Assembly (NCBI GenBank): GCA_020445765.1
Contig: JAGRFY010000152.1
Span: 1 to 63,780 of the forward strand
DNA from: Rhodocyclaceae bacterium
GTDB taxonomy: Bacteria > Pseudomonadota > Gammaproteobacteria > Burkholderiales > Rhodocyclaceae
DNA length: 63,780 nucleotides
Direction of reading: 5' to 3'
The translations under genes and the position numbers were made by a program. Positions within the stretch are counted from its first letter, which is position 1. Every line of letters starts with the position of its first letter. The notes below the pieces were generated by a model. The model searched no databases. It saw nothing but the letters and a program-made list of their open reading frames with translations, and was not told the origin of the DNA. Positions 11,556 through 21,352 of this stretch are shown here, piece after piece.

Positions 11556-12041
11556 ATGCTGCATTCATTCCCGCTCGGCCGATCCCCGCTTTCGCTCCTC
11601 GCAGTCGCCTTTTGCGCGCTGCTGGCCGTCGGCTGCTCGTCGACGCCGGATCCGACGGTTGTCGCGGCAACCTTCCAGGCAGAAGAGAACCTGAATCCCG
11701 ATTCCTCCGGGCGGCCATCGCCGCTGGTGGTACGCATGTACGAACTGAAGGCATTGTCGGCGTTCAAGGACGCCGATTTCTTCTCGCTGTGGGACAACGA
11801 GCAGCAGACGCTCGCCGGTGACCTCGTCGCCCGCGAGGAGATGGTGCTGCGCCCCGGCGACACCCACTCGATTCAACGCACCACCCAGCCCGGTACCCGG
11901 TTCGTCGGCGTGGTCGCCGCCTATCGCGACCTCGAGCGCGCAGTGTGGCGCGCCAGCGTGCCGCTGGTGGCGCACAAGACCCTGCCGCTGTCGATCAAGC
12001 TCGACAACCGCTCGGTGGCGATCACCGGTACCGCCCAGTAA
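11556..12041 (+). CDS. tssJ: Type VI secretion outer-membrane lipoprotein TssJ
   Basis: TssJ anchors the TssLM complex to the outer membrane. The 161-residue product has a lipoprotein signal ending in the lipobox LAVGC (Cys at about residue 25). The mature domain has the family text PLVVRMYELKALSAFKDADFFSLW, and LSIKLDNRSV near the C-terminus, matching the beta-sandwich TssJ fold. I chose the ATG at 11556 because translation from an upstream in-frame ATG would place about 26 non-hydrophobic residues before the signal. It is followed by tssK, tssL and tssM in the usual order. Confidence 0.94.
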   Translation: MLHSFPLGRSPLSLLAVAFCALLAVGCSSTPDPTVVAATFQAEENLNPDSSGRPSPLVVRMYELKALSAFKDADFFSLWDNEQQTLAGDLVAREEMVLRPGDTHSIQRTTQPGTRFVGVVAAYRDLERAVWRASVPLVAHKTLPLSIKLDNRSVAITGTAQ

Positions 12042-12085
12042 CCCATCAGCCCGGCGACCCGGGGTTGCCACGGGATGAGCTAGCC

Positions 12086-13423
12086 ATGTCATGGAATAAC
12101 AAGGTCATCTGGTCCGAGGGCATGTTCCTGCAGCCCCAGCACCTGCAGCAGAACGACCGCTACGTGGAGCGACTGGTCAATGGCCGGGTCGCACCGCTGC
12201 GGGCGTGGCAGTGGGGATTCGGCGAACTGGTGCTCGACGAGGACGCGCTGGCGCTCGGCAAGATTGCCCTCGCCTCGGCCAGCGGCTTGTTTCCGGACGG
12301 CACGCCATTCGACTTTCCCGGTACCGACCGCGGGCCCGAGCCGATCGAGCTGCCGGCCGAGATCAAGGATGAACTGATCGTTCTGGCCGTGCCGATGCGC
12401 CGCCAGGGCGGGCTCGACGCCGACGTCGCCGGCACCGGCCAGGCCGCGCTGGCACGCTTCGCGGCAATCGAGGCCGAGGTCGCCGACAGCACGCTGAACT
12501 CGGCCCAGACCGCGCTGGTCCAGGTCGGTCAGCTGAACGTGCGGCTGATGCGCCGCAGCGATGTCACCGACGCCTACGCCACCCTCGGTGTGGTCCGTGT
12601 GCGCGAGCGCCGGGTGGACAACCAGGTGGTGCTCGACAAGGCCTACATCGCGCCGACGCTATCGGTCCAGAGCAGTGCCTCGCTGGCCGGCTACGTTCGC
12701 GAGATACGCGGCCTGCTGCACCAGCGTGGCGAAGTGCTGGCGGCGCGCATGGGCCAGGCCGGGCGGGGCGGCGTCGCCGAGATCGCCGACTTCCTGCTGC
12801 TGCAGACGATCAATCGCTTCGAGCCGGTGTTCGATCATCTCGACCAGCAGGTACCACTGCATCCGGAGCGTCTGTTCGCAAGTTGCCTGATGCTGGCCGG
12901 CGACCTCGCCACCTTCTCGTCCGACAAGCGCCGTCCGGGCGGTTATCCGAGCTACAGCCAGGACGAGCTCGAACAGTGTTTTCCACCGCTGATGGTGGAT
13001 CTGCGACGCTCGTTGTCGATGGTGCTCGAGCAGAACGCGATCCCGATCGAGCTGCAGGAGCGCAAGTACGGGGTGCGGGTGGCGATGGTGCCGGACAAGG
13101 AATTGTTCCGAAATTCGTCGTTCGTGCTGGCGGTCAATGCCGAGATCGCCGGCGAGGTCTTGCGCTCGCGCTTCCCGACCCAGACCAAGATCGGCCCGGT
13201 CGAGCGCATTCGCGATCTGGTCAACCTGCAGTTGCCGGGCATCGCACTGCGCGCGATGCCGGTCGCGCCCAGGCAGATTCCGTACCACTCGGGTTTCAAC
13301 TACTTCGAACTCGAACGCAGCGGCGACCTGTGGAAGCAACTCAACAATTCCGGCGGCCTGGCGATGCACGTCGCCGGCGAGTTTCCGGGGCTCGAGCTGG
13401 AGATGTGGGCGATCCGCACGTGA
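12086..13423 (+). CDS. tssK: Type VI secretion baseplate connector TssK
   Basis: TssK forms trimers that link the T6SS baseplate to the TssJLM membrane complex. The 445-residue product has the hallmark start W-N-x-K-V-I-W-S-E-G-M-F-L-Q-P-Q-H at residues 3-19, and later family text such as FNYFELERSG near residue 405. Length and motifs fit full-length TssK. The gene lies 44 bases after tssJ and about 90 bases before tssL. No anomaly is seen. Only this baseplate-associated part is in the window; TssE, TssF and TssG are absent. Confidence 0.96.
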   Translation: MSWNNKVIWSEGMFLQPQHLQQNDRYVERLVNGRVAPLRAWQWGFGELVLDEDALALGKIALASASGLFPDGTPFDFPGTDRGPEPIELPAEIKDELIVLAVPMRRQGGLDADVAGTGQAALARFAAIEAEVADSTLNSAQTALVQVGQLNVRLMRRSDVTDAYATLGVVRVRERRVDNQVVLDKAYIAPTLSVQSSASLAGYVREIRGLLHQRGEVLAARMGQAGRGGVAEIADFLLLQTINRFEPVFDHLDQQVPLHPERLFASCLMLAGDLATFSSDKRRPGGYPSYSQDELEQCFPPLMVDLRRSLSMVLEQNAIPIELQERKYGVRVAMVPDKELFRNSSFVLAVNAEIAGEVLRSRFPTQTKIGPVERIRDLVNLQLPGIALRAMPVAPRQIPYHSGFNYFELERSGDLWKQLNNSGGLAMHVAGEFPGLELEMWAIRT

Positions 13424-13514
13424 CCGCAAAGGCCGGCGGCACGTCGCCTTGCCGCCGACAACGACCGACGCGTGACGACGCGCGGTCAATTTCAGAACCA
13501 GGGATTCAAGGGCC

Positions 13515-14870
13515 ATGAGTCAGGACGATCCGTTTTCCAAGCTGCCCTCAGACCGCACCTTGATCATGCCGTCGCCGGGGTCACGCCAGGGGCGCCAGGT
13601 CACCCAGTTCGGACCTCAGACGCCGCAACCCCAGCCGCAACCGATACCGCAGCAGCCGCCCCAGGCGAGCCCCGCGTCGGCCCAGATGGATCCTTCGGTG
13701 ATGGCCTCGCTGTCGGCCGGCATCAGCCTCAACCCGCTGGTCGCCGAGGCCAGCTCGATGCTGATGGCCGGGCCCCAGCTGCGTACCTCGCACCACCCCG
13801 ATCCGGCCGGCCTGCGTGACGCCCTGGCCTACTCCATCCGCCAGTTCGAGGAGCGGGTACGCGCCGCCGGCATTCCCAACGAGCAGGTAGTCGCGGCGCG
13901 CTACTGCCTGTGCACCTACCTCGACGAATTCTGCGGCAGCACGCCGTGGGGAGGCTCCGGCGTGTGGGCGCGCCAGAGCCTGCTGGTGATGTTCCACAAC
14001 GAAACCTGGGGTGGCGAGAAGTTCTTCCAGTTGCTGGCGCGGCTGGCCGAGAACCCGGGCGCCAACCGCAATCTGCTCGAACTGATGTACGTGATGCTGT
14101 CGCTTGGCTTCGAAGGGCGCTATCGGGTGATCGACAACGGGCGTGCCCAGCTGGATACCGTGCGCGAACGCCTTCATCAGATGATCCGCAACCAGCGTGG
14201 TGAATTCGAGCGCGAACTGTCGCCGAACTGGCGCGGGACCCAGGTCGAGCGTCACAAAGTGCTGGCGATGCTGCCGGTCTGGGTGGTCGCCGCCCTCGCA
14301 GCGCTGATCGTGGTCGCGGCCTACATGGGCTTCAGCTTCTCGCTGACCAACCAGTCCGATCCGGTGTTCAACCGAATCCTCGGCATCCGCTCGAGCTCTG
14401 CGGTGCCGCCCAAGCCGCGCCCGCCAGCCGAACGGCCGCGCCTCGCGACCTTCCTCGAGCCCGAGATCAAGGCGCACCTGGTGACGGTCAGCGATCTCGA
14501 CGACCGCAGCGTGATCACGATCCGTGGCGATGGCTTCTTCGAACCCGGCAGCGCCACCGTGGCCGAGCGCGTGCGACCGCTGCTGGTGCGCATCGCCGAC
14601 GCCCTCAATTCGGTGTCCGGCCGCATCCTGATCACCGGCCATACCGACAGCCAGCCGATCCGCACCGCGCGCTTCCCGTCGAACTGGCATCTGTCCCAGG
14701 AGCGGGCATTGAACGTCGAGAAGATCCTCGGGCAGCAGGTCGAGGTGGCGCGCATGCGGGCGGAGGGCATGGCCGATTCGGAGCCGGTCGCCAGCAACGA
14801 GACTGCCGAAGGGCGGGCCCGCAACCGCCGTGTCGAGATCACGCTGATGGTCGCACGGGGCGACAACTGA
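13515..14870 (+). CDS. tssL: Type VI secretion inner-membrane protein TssL with C-terminal OmpA domain
   Basis: TssL (DotU/IcmH type) is an inner-membrane component of the T6SS envelope complex. The 451-residue product has a Pro/Gln-rich N-terminal tail, a DotU domain (about 60-245, with YCLCTYLDEFCG and FHNETWGGEKFF), and one membrane segment at about 255-280. A periplasmic OmpA-like peptidoglycan-binding domain follows (about 330-450, ITGHTDSQPIR and NRRVEI). The fused OmpA domain makes this an extended TssL able to anchor the complex to peptidoglycan without a separate TagL. It is followed 18 bases later by tssM. Confidence 0.96.
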   Translation: MSQDDPFSKLPSDRTLIMPSPGSRQGRQVTQFGPQTPQPQPQPIPQQPPQASPASAQMDPSVMASLSAGISLNPLVAEASSMLMAGPQLRTSHHPDPAGLRDALAYSIRQFEERVRAAGIPNEQVVAARYCLCTYLDEFCGSTPWGGSGVWARQSLLVMFHNETWGGEKFFQLLARLAENPGANRNLLELMYVMLSLGFEGRYRVIDNGRAQLDTVRERLHQMIRNQRGEFERELSPNWRGTQVERHKVLAMLPVWVVAALAALIVVAAYMGFSFSLTNQSDPVFNRILGIRSSSAVPPKPRPPAERPRLATFLEPEIKAHLVTVSDLDDRSVITIRGDGFFEPGSATVAERVRPLLVRIADALNSVSGRILITGHTDSQPIRTARFPSNWHLSQERALNVEKILGQQVEVARMRAEGMADSEPVASNETAEGRARNRRVEITLMVARGDN

Positions 14871-14888
14871 GAGTCGAGGACGCCTGAC

Positions 14889-17800
14889 ATGAAGAAGATT
14901 CTCGCAACCCTGCTGCTCGTCCTCGGCATCCTCGCGATCTGCCTGGTGATCTGGTTCGTCGGGCCGATGGTGTCGATCGGCGAGTTTGCGCCGCTGGCGA
15001 CGCGGATGGCGCGCTGGGTGCTGATCGGCCTGATCGCCGGCACCTATCTGGCCTGGAAGCTGTGGAAGGTGATTGCCGCCCGCCGCAAGAACAAGGCGAT
15101 GATGAACGACCTGCTGGTGTCGTCGGCGAAGAGCGCCGCGCCGGCCGAGCCGTCGGCCTCGCAGCAGGAGGTGGCCGAACTCAAACGCCGCTTCGAAGAG
15201 GCGGTCAAGGTATTCCGCGACATGCAGTTGAACGTCGCCGGACGCAAGGGCGGCGGCCTCGCGAGCCTGTTCAGCCTGTCCGGCAAGCAATACCTCTACC
15301 AACTGCCGTGGTACGTCTTCATCGGTGCGCCGGGCTCCGGCAAGACCACCGCGCTGGTCAATTCAGGCCTGCAGTTCCCGCTCGCCGAGAAATTCGGCAC
15401 GGCCTCGATCAAGGGCGTCGGCGGTACCCGCAACTGCGACTGGTGGTTCACCGACGAAGCCGTGCTGCTCGACACCGCCGGCCGCTATACCACCCAGGAG
15501 TCGGACCGCAACGTCGACGCCGCCGCGTGGCAGGGCTTTCTCGACCTGCTCAAGCGATTCCGCCCGCGGCGACCGATCAACGGCATCATCCTGACCATCA
15601 GCGCAGGTGATCTGCTGCAGCAATCGCCTGCCGAGCGCGAGATGCACGCCCAGGCGGTGCGCACCCGCATCCAGGAACTGCACGAGCGCTTCAAGATCGC
15701 CTTCCCGATCTATGTGCTGGTCACCAAGACCGACCTGCTGGCCGGATTCATGGAGTTCTTCGGCGACCTCGGCCGGGACGAACGTGCGCAGGTCTGGGGC
15801 ACCACCTTCCCGTACGTCGAGAACCAGTCCACCGATGCGTCGCTGGCGACGCTGGCGACCGAGCTCGAGGCGCTCCAGCGCCGCATCGTCGACCGCATCC
15901 CGGATCGCCTCCAGGCCGAGCGCGATCCCGGTCGCCGGGCAGCGATCTTCGGTTTCCAACAGCAGTTCGCTGGCGTGCGACCGGCGCTAGGTGCCTTCCT
16001 CGAGCGGGTGTTCGCGGTCTCCAAGTACGAGCAGCCGCCAATGCTGCGAGGGGTCTATTTCACCAGCGGCACACAGGAGGGCAGCCCGATCGACCGCGTC
16101 CTCGGCGGCCTGTCGCGGGCGCTCGGCATCGACCGCAGGATGCTGCCTCCGCAGGCCTCCAGCGGCCGCAGCTACTTCCTCACCGGGCTGCTGAAGAACG
16201 TGGTGTTCTTCGAGCGCGCGCTGGCCGGCACCAACCTCAAGTGGGAGCGCCGGCGCAACCTCGTGCAGTGGGGCGCATACGCGATCGCGGCACTGGTCAC
16301 GGCCGGCCTGGTATCGCTGTGGGCAGTGAGCTATTCGCGCAACCAGGGCTACCTCGAAGAGGTGACGACGCAGACCCAGGCGGCGGAACAGCAGGTCGCG
16401 GAACTGCCGCCCCAGCTGTCCAGCGACGTCGTGCCGCTGCTGCCGATCCTCGAACGCGTGCGCTCGGTCGCCGAGACCCCGGCGGTCGGCGCCGGCCGCG
16501 CGCCGACGATGATGGGCTTCGGCCTCTATCAGGGCGACAAACTTGGTTCGGCCGCGCGCACGGCCTACGACCGGCTGCTCACCGATGCCTTCCTGCCGCG
16601 GCTCGCGCTGCGCATCGAGGAGCAGGTGCGGCAGGCCGACCCGAGCAATCTCGAATACACCTACGAGGCGCTGAAGGCCTACCTGATGATCAACGAGGCC
16701 GGTCCGTTCGATGTCGATGCGTTGAGGGCATGGATCCGCCTCGACTGGCAGCGGACGCTGCCGCGGGAGGTCACCGAGCAGGAACGGTCCAATCTGGTGG
16801 CACATCTCGACAACCTGCTGGCGCTCGGTACGCCGCGCTCGCCGGTGCCGCCCGATCAGGCGCTGATCGCCCAGACCCGACAGACCCTGGCGCGCTACCC
16901 GCTGGCCGACCGCGTCTATAGCCGGCTCAAGCGCCAGGGCGTCGGCGAGAATTTCGCCGAGTTCACAATCGCGCGTGCTGGCGGCGCCGCCGCGCCGCTG
17001 GTGTTCGAACGCAAGAGCGGCGACCCGCTGACCAGCGGCGTGGCCGGCATGTACAGCTACGACGCCTACCACACCGCGTTCGTCAGCGCCGCCGACAAGG
17101 TGTCCAAGCAGATGGCGTCCGAGAACGGTTGGGTGCTCGGCCTGGTCGAGCCCGAGAAAGGCGTTGCAGCGCAAGCCGCCGCGGTGCTCGACGACGGCTC
17201 CAGACAGCTCGCCCAGGACGTCCGCCGGCTCTATCTCGAAGACTATGCAAACACCTGGGAGCACTTCGTCAATGATATCCGGCTGAAGCGCTCGTCCAAC
17301 CTGCAGGAGAGCATGCAGCTCGCGCGCATCCTGTCGGCGGTGGATTCGCCGCTGGTGCCGCTGCTCGAAGGCATCGCCCGCGAGACCACGCTGTCGGAGA
17401 AGCGCGAGGACGAAAAGACCATCGTCGACCGCACCACCGAGAAGTTCAGCTCGGCCACCGAGGATCTGGTCAAGATCCTCGGCGGCGGCGGCGACGACAA
17501 GCGGCGCGTGGTGCGCAACGACCTCGAGAAGAGCATCGTCGACGATCGCTTCGCGGCGATCCGCCGGATGGTGTACGCGCCGCCAGGCGGCAAGCCGCCG
17601 ATCGACGGTACGCTGCAGCTCATCAACGACGTCTACACCTTGCTCGCCGCCACCGACACCGCGATCAAGAGCGGCAATGCGCCGCCCCAGAGCGAGGTGC
17701 CGAATCGGGTCAAGGCCGATGCCAGTCGCCTGCCGCAGCCGGTGCGAGGCATCTTGCAGACGTTGTCGGCGACCAGTGCCAGCCAGGCCCTCGGCGCCAC

Positions 17801-18506
17801 CCGGCGCAACCTGTCACAGGGGGTCGGCAGCCAGGTCGGCGACTTCTGCCGCCAGGCCATCGCCGGCCGTTACCCCTTCGTCAAGAGCAGCAACCGCGAC
17901 GTCACGCAGGACGATTTCGCGCGCCTGTTCGCGCCCGGCGGCATCTTCGACGACTTCTTTCAACGCGAACTCGCCCAGTACGTCGACACCTCGACCCGCA
18001 GCTGGTCGTTCAAGAAGGTCAACGACCAGTCCATGGGTGGCAGCGGCAACCTCGTCCAGTTCCAGAACGCGGCGACGATCCGCGACGTCTTCTTCCGTGG
18101 CGGCGGTCGCACGCCGAACCTGCGACTCGATTTCAAGCCGATCGAGATGGACGCGGCGATCACCCAGTTCATCCTCGATGTCGACGGTCAGCTGGTGAAG
18201 TACAGCCATGGCCCGCAGGTGCCGCAGAGCGTGCAGTGGCCGGGACCGCGCGGCAGCACCCAGGTGCGGGTCTCGATTACCCCGCCGGCGCCCAACGGCA
18301 CCTCCGGTGTCGTCACCGAAGGGCCGTGGGCCTTGTTCCGGCTGCTCGATCGCGCGACCATCGAGTCCACCAGCCTGCCGGAGCGTTTCCGGGTGACCTT
18401 GTCGGTGGCCGGGCGCAATGCGGTGTTCGAGGTGACCGCCAACAGCGTCCAGAACCCGTTCAGGCTGAACGCAATCGAGCGGTTTTCGTGCCCCAGCGGG
18501 CTTTGA
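14889..18506 (+). CDS. tssM: Type VI secretion membrane protein TssM (IcmF)
   Basis: TssM spans the inner membrane and periplasm and binds TssL and TssJ. The 1205-residue protein has two N-terminal membrane segments (about 5-28 and 40-58) and a cytoplasmic NTPase-like domain with an intact Walker A motif GAPGSGKTT (about 147-155) and DTAGRY downstream. A third membrane segment (about 460-480) precedes a large periplasmic region. Family text such as KNVVFFERALAGTN and, near the C-terminus, WPGPRGSTQVRV with ALFRLLDRA is present. Full length for the family. The intact Walker A implies the nucleotide-binding version of TssM. The gene lies between tssL and tagF. Confidence 0.97.
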   Translation: MKKILATLLLVLGILAICLVIWFVGPMVSIGEFAPLATRMARWVLIGLIAGTYLAWKLWKVIAARRKNKAMMNDLLVSSAKSAAPAEPSASQQEVAELKRRFEEAVKVFRDMQLNVAGRKGGGLASLFSLSGKQYLYQLPWYVFIGAPGSGKTTALVNSGLQFPLAEKFGTASIKGVGGTRNCDWWFTDEAVLLDTAGRYTTQESDRNVDAAAWQGFLDLLKRFRPRRPINGIILTISAGDLLQQSPAEREMHAQAVRTRIQELHERFKIAFPIYVLVTKTDLLAGFMEFFGDLGRDERAQVWGTTFPYVENQSTDASLATLATELEALQRRIVDRIPDRLQAERDPGRRAAIFGFQQQFAGVRPALGAFLERVFAVSKYEQPPMLRGVYFTSGTQEGSPIDRVLGGLSRALGIDRRMLPPQASSGRSYFLTGLLKNVVFFERALAGTNLKWERRRNLVQWGAYAIAALVTAGLVSLWAVSYSRNQGYLEEVTTQTQAAEQQVAELPPQLSSDVVPLLPILERVRSVAETPAVGAGRAPTMMGFGLYQGDKLGSAARTAYDRLLTDAFLPRLALRIEEQVRQADPSNLEYTYEALKAYLMINEAGPFDVDALRAWIRLDWQRTLPREVTEQERSNLVAHLDNLLALGTPRSPVPPDQALIAQTRQTLARYPLADRVYSRLKRQGVGENFAEFTIARAGGAAAPLVFERKSGDPLTSGVAGMYSYDAYHTAFVSAADKVSKQMASENGWVLGLVEPEKGVAAQAAAVLDDGSRQLAQDVRRLYLEDYANTWEHFVNDIRLKRSSNLQESMQLARILSAVDSPLVPLLEGIARETTLSEKREDEKTIVDRTTEKFSSATEDLVKILGGGGDDKRRVVRNDLEKSIVDDRFAAIRRMVYAPPGGKPPIDGTLQLINDVYTLLAATDTAIKSGNAPPQSEVPNRVKADASRLPQPVRGILQTLSATSASQALGATRRNLSQGVGSQVGDFCRQAIAGRYPFVKSSNRDVTQDDFARLFAPGGIFDDFFQRELAQYVDTSTRSWSFKKVNDQSMGGSGNLVQFQNAATIRDVFFRGGGRTPNLRLDFKPIEMDAAITQFILDVDGQLVKYSHGPQVPQSVQWPGPRGSTQVRVSITPPAPNGTSGVVTEGPWALFRLLDRATIESTSLPERFRVTLSVAGRNAVFEVTANSVQNPFRLNAIERFSCPSGL

Positions 18507-18518
18507 CGAGGAGATCCG

Positions 18519-19235
18519 GTGTTCGGATTCGGCGCATCCAGCCAGCCACCCGAAAGTGTGCCGCCCGGCTGGTTCGGCAAGCTGCCGGCAACCGGCGACT
18601 TCGTCTCGCGGCGGTTGCCGGGCGAGTTCGTATCGAGCTGGGACGCCTTCCTCGGCGATGCCATTGCCGGCAGCCGGGCGCTGCTCGGCGAGACCTGGCT
18701 CGAGCACTATCTGGCGAGTCCGATCTGGCAGTTCGTCGTGTTCCAGCCCCTGTGCGGCCCCGGCGCCTGGGTCGGCCTGATGATGCCCAGCGTCGATCGC
18801 GTCGGCCGATATTTTCCGCTGACCATCTGCAGCCGGCTGGCGATGATTCCCGACACCATCGAAGGCGCGGATTCCCTGCTCGACTGGCTCGGCACGCTGG
18901 AGGGAGCGGCCCTCGGCGCGCTCGATCCGGAAGCCAGTCTCGACGACTTCGAAGCCGCCCTGAGGCGCCAGAACGATCTCTCGCCGTTGCCGGCCGAACA
19001 CGTGGCGGGCATGCTGCCCCACAGCCGCGATGCGCTCGCGCCCGGCTTGTTCATGCTGCGCGAGGGCCCGGAACTCAGCAGCTGGCTGGCCCAGGCCTTC
19101 GTCGATCCGTCACGGCTGGCCGGCCACAGCATCTGGTGGTCGTTCGCGCTGGATGGCGATCGCATCCCGGCCGCGGTGCTGCGAGGACTGCCGGGGTCCC
19201 AATCCTACGCACGGATGATCGGCGCCAGCTTCTGA
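18519..19235 (+). CDS. tagF: Type VI secretion-associated protein TagF
   Basis: TagF (ImpM type) is a cytoplasmic post-translational repressor of T6SS firing in systems with the threonine-phosphorylation pathway. The 238-residue product has the diagnostic N-terminal text GWFGKLPATGDFVSRRLP, and GLMMPSVDRVGRYFPLT in the middle. The start is a GTG preceded by GAGGAG, 13 bases after the tssM stop. No PppA domain is fused here; a separate PP2C phosphatase is encoded at 27565-28335. The next gene downstream is a Ser/Thr kinase, consistent with a control role. Confidence 0.94.
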   Translation: MFGFGASSQPPESVPPGWFGKLPATGDFVSRRLPGEFVSSWDAFLGDAIAGSRALLGETWLEHYLASPIWQFVVFQPLCGPGAWVGLMMPSVDRVGRYFPLTICSRLAMIPDTIEGADSLLDWLGTLEGAALGALDPEASLDDFEAALRRQNDLSPLPAEHVAGMLPHSRDALAPGLFMLREGPELSSWLAQAFVDPSRLAGHSIWWSFALDGDRIPAAVLRGLPGSQSYARMIGASF

Positions 19236-19288
19236 CATGACCAAAGACCCCTCCGGATTTCCGACCACTTGCCCGCCGCACCCGAGCC

Positions 19289-21148
19289 ATGGCCTCTCCT
19301 GCTGAACACCAGACCCGGATTTCGAGCGACCTGCCGCCGGACGAGCCGCCCGGCAACGCGCTGCCGATCGGTTCGCGCATCGCCGAGTTCGAAATCACCG
19401 GCATCGTCGGCGAGGGTGGCTTTGGCATCGTTTATCTGGTGTACGACCATTCCCTCGAGCGCAGCGTCGCGCTGAAGGAATACATGCCGTCGTCGCTGGC
19501 GGCAAGGGTGGCGGGCACATCCGAGGTGCGGATCAAGACCAAGCGCAATGCCGAGACCTTCAAGGCCGGCCTGCGCAGCTTCGTCAATGAGGCGAAGGTG
19601 CTGGCCCAGTTCGATCATCCGGCGCTGGTCAAGGTCTATCGCTTCTGGGAGGAAAACGGAACCGCCTACATGGTGATGCCGTACTACCAGGGGATCACGC
19701 TCAAGGACTGGTTGCGGGAACACGGCGAGGCCCCTGACGAAGCCACGCTGAAGCGGCTGCTCGGACCGGTGCTGGAGGCGCTCGACGTGATCCACCGGGC
19801 GCAGATCTTCCATCGCGACATCGCGCCGGACAACATCCTGCTGCTCGACGGGGAGCGGCCCCTGCTGCTGGATTTCGGTGCCGCCCGCCGCGTCATCGGC
19901 GACATGACACAGGCGCTGACGGTGATCCTCAAGCCCGGCTATGCACCGATCGAGCAGTACGCCGAGGTGCCCGGGATGAAACAGGGCGCGTTCACCGACA
20001 TCTACGCACTGGGCGCGCTGATCTACTACGCAATCGTCGGCCGCACACCGCCGCCGTCGGTCGCCCGCATGGTCAACGACGGCATGGAGCCGCTGGCCAG
20101 CCAGGCAGCCGGCCGCTACAGTGCCCAGTTCCTCGAAGGCGTGGACCGCTGCCTGGCAGTCCGTCAGGAAGACCGGCCCCAGTCGATCCGCGAGATGTGG
20201 GGCCTGCTCGGCATCGATGCGGAGCAGTTTACCCAGGTGATGCCGTCGGCCACCACCGCCGACGAGCGCGCGCGTCGCCTGGAAGAGGTGGACAAGGCTT
20301 CGCGCTCGCCGCTGCCGGCGGTGCTCGGCGCACTGGCCCTGGTCGGCGCGGCGGCCGCAGCCTGGTATTTCGCAGGCCGGACGCCGCCGGCCGAGCCCGA
20401 GCAGGCGAGGCCGATCGGCAGCACCACGATCGCATCCAGTCAGCCGGAACCGCTGCCGGCGACGGTTGCTGCCACGCCGACGACTGAACCGCCGGCCGCG
20501 CCAACGCCCCCGCCGGCAGCCGAACCCGCCGAGGTTGCGCCCGCGCCGAGCGAACCGGTGTCGGCAACGCCGCCCGATGAGCGGCCTCAGGCCGCGCCGC
20601 CCGTGGTGCCCGCCCCGCCCGTCGTCGCTGCGCCGGATCCGGTGTCTTTTCTGCAGGGTGCCTACAGTGGGCGGGATGCCGGGCGACGGGTGAACGTCGA
20701 CGTCAATCGTACCCGTGTACGAATCGGCCGGGACAAGCCGTCGTTCCGTGTGCGCAGTTCCGATTCCGGCTATCTCTACGTGTTCATGGTCGGAACCGAC
20801 TCCGAACACCTGATCGTGCTGTTCCCCAATAGTATCGACGGCGACAACCGGATCGCCGCGGACACGCCGCTGACCCTGCCGCGCAGCGGCTGGTCCTTCG
20901 TCGCCGGCGGACCGGCCGGCACCAACCACCTGCTGGCCGTGGTTTCGGACGCGCCGCGCGATTTCAGTGCCAGCGGCGTCGAGCATGGCGAACCATTCGA
21001 TGAATTCCCGCTCGAACGGATCGCGGAGATCGCTGCGCAGCGCGGCGGAGCCCGTGGCTTCATCGTCGGCGATGCCGACTGTGCCGGCGCGAGTGCCTGC
21101 AACGACGCCTACGGTGCGGTGCTGTTCTCGATCGAGGAGATCGAGTAG
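19289..21148 (+). CDS. Membrane Ser/Thr protein kinase with DUF4384-like C-terminal domain (PpkA-like)
   Basis: Protein of 619 residues, likely the T6SS-linked kinase. The kinase domain (about 35-295) has the glycine loop GEGGFGIVY, a VALKEY lysine, HRDIAPDN with Asp177, and DFGAAR. The catalytic loop has Ala where the usual HRDxKxxN lysine lies; this HRDIAPDN form recurs in a bacterial kinase subgroup and is probably still active. A membrane segment (about 345-365) is followed by a Pro/Ala-rich linker and a DUF4384-like domain (about 470-615), which would be periplasmic. The gene follows tagF by 53 bases. The layout suggests a sensor that phosphorylates an FHA partner such as the TagH-like protein at 28349-30127; the substrate is inferred. 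Confidence 0.9.
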   Translation: MASPAEHQTRISSDLPPDEPPGNALPIGSRIAEFEITGIVGEGGFGIVYLVYDHSLERSVALKEYMPSSLAARVAGTSEVRIKTKRNAETFKAGLRSFVNEAKVLAQFDHPALVKVYRFWEENGTAYMVMPYYQGITLKDWLREHGEAPDEATLKRLLGPVLEALDVIHRAQIFHRDIAPDNILLLDGERPLLLDFGAARRVIGDMTQALTVILKPGYAPIEQYAEVPGMKQGAFTDIYALGALIYYAIVGRTPPPSVARMVNDGMEPLASQAAGRYSAQFLEGVDRCLAVRQEDRPQSIREMWGLLGIDAEQFTQVMPSATTADERARRLEEVDKASRSPLPAVLGALALVGAAAAAWYFAGRTPPAEPEQARPIGSTTIASSQPEPLPATVAATPTTEPPAAPTPPPAAEPAEVAPAPSEPVSATPPDERPQAAPPVVPAPPVVAAPDPVSFLQGAYSGRDAGRRVNVDVNRTRVRIGRDKPSFRVRSSDSGYLYVFMVGTDSEHLIVLFPNSIDGDNRIAADTPLTLPRSGWSFVAGGPAGTNHLLAVVSDAPRDFSASGVEHGEPFDEFPLERIAEIAAQRGGARGFIVGDADCAGASACNDAYGAVLFSIEEIE

Positions 21149-21352
21149 CGGTCACGTGCGGCCCAGAGGGCGCCGTCAGCGCGCACCCGCATCGGGCCTG
21201 AGGCAAGGCGTCGGTCGAGACCGTGTCCTCGCCGGGCGTTCCAAGTGAGGTGTTGGATTCCGTCTCGGATGGTGCCGGATTTCACGGCCAGAATGCACGC
21301 GCATCGCGTGTGGAGAGCGAATGGGGCACGTCGGGCGTGAGCGAGCGGGTTC

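Noticed and set aside
13581-15302. 573-codon minus-strand frame opposite tssL and tssM
   Set aside because: Shadow of two certain T6SS genes.
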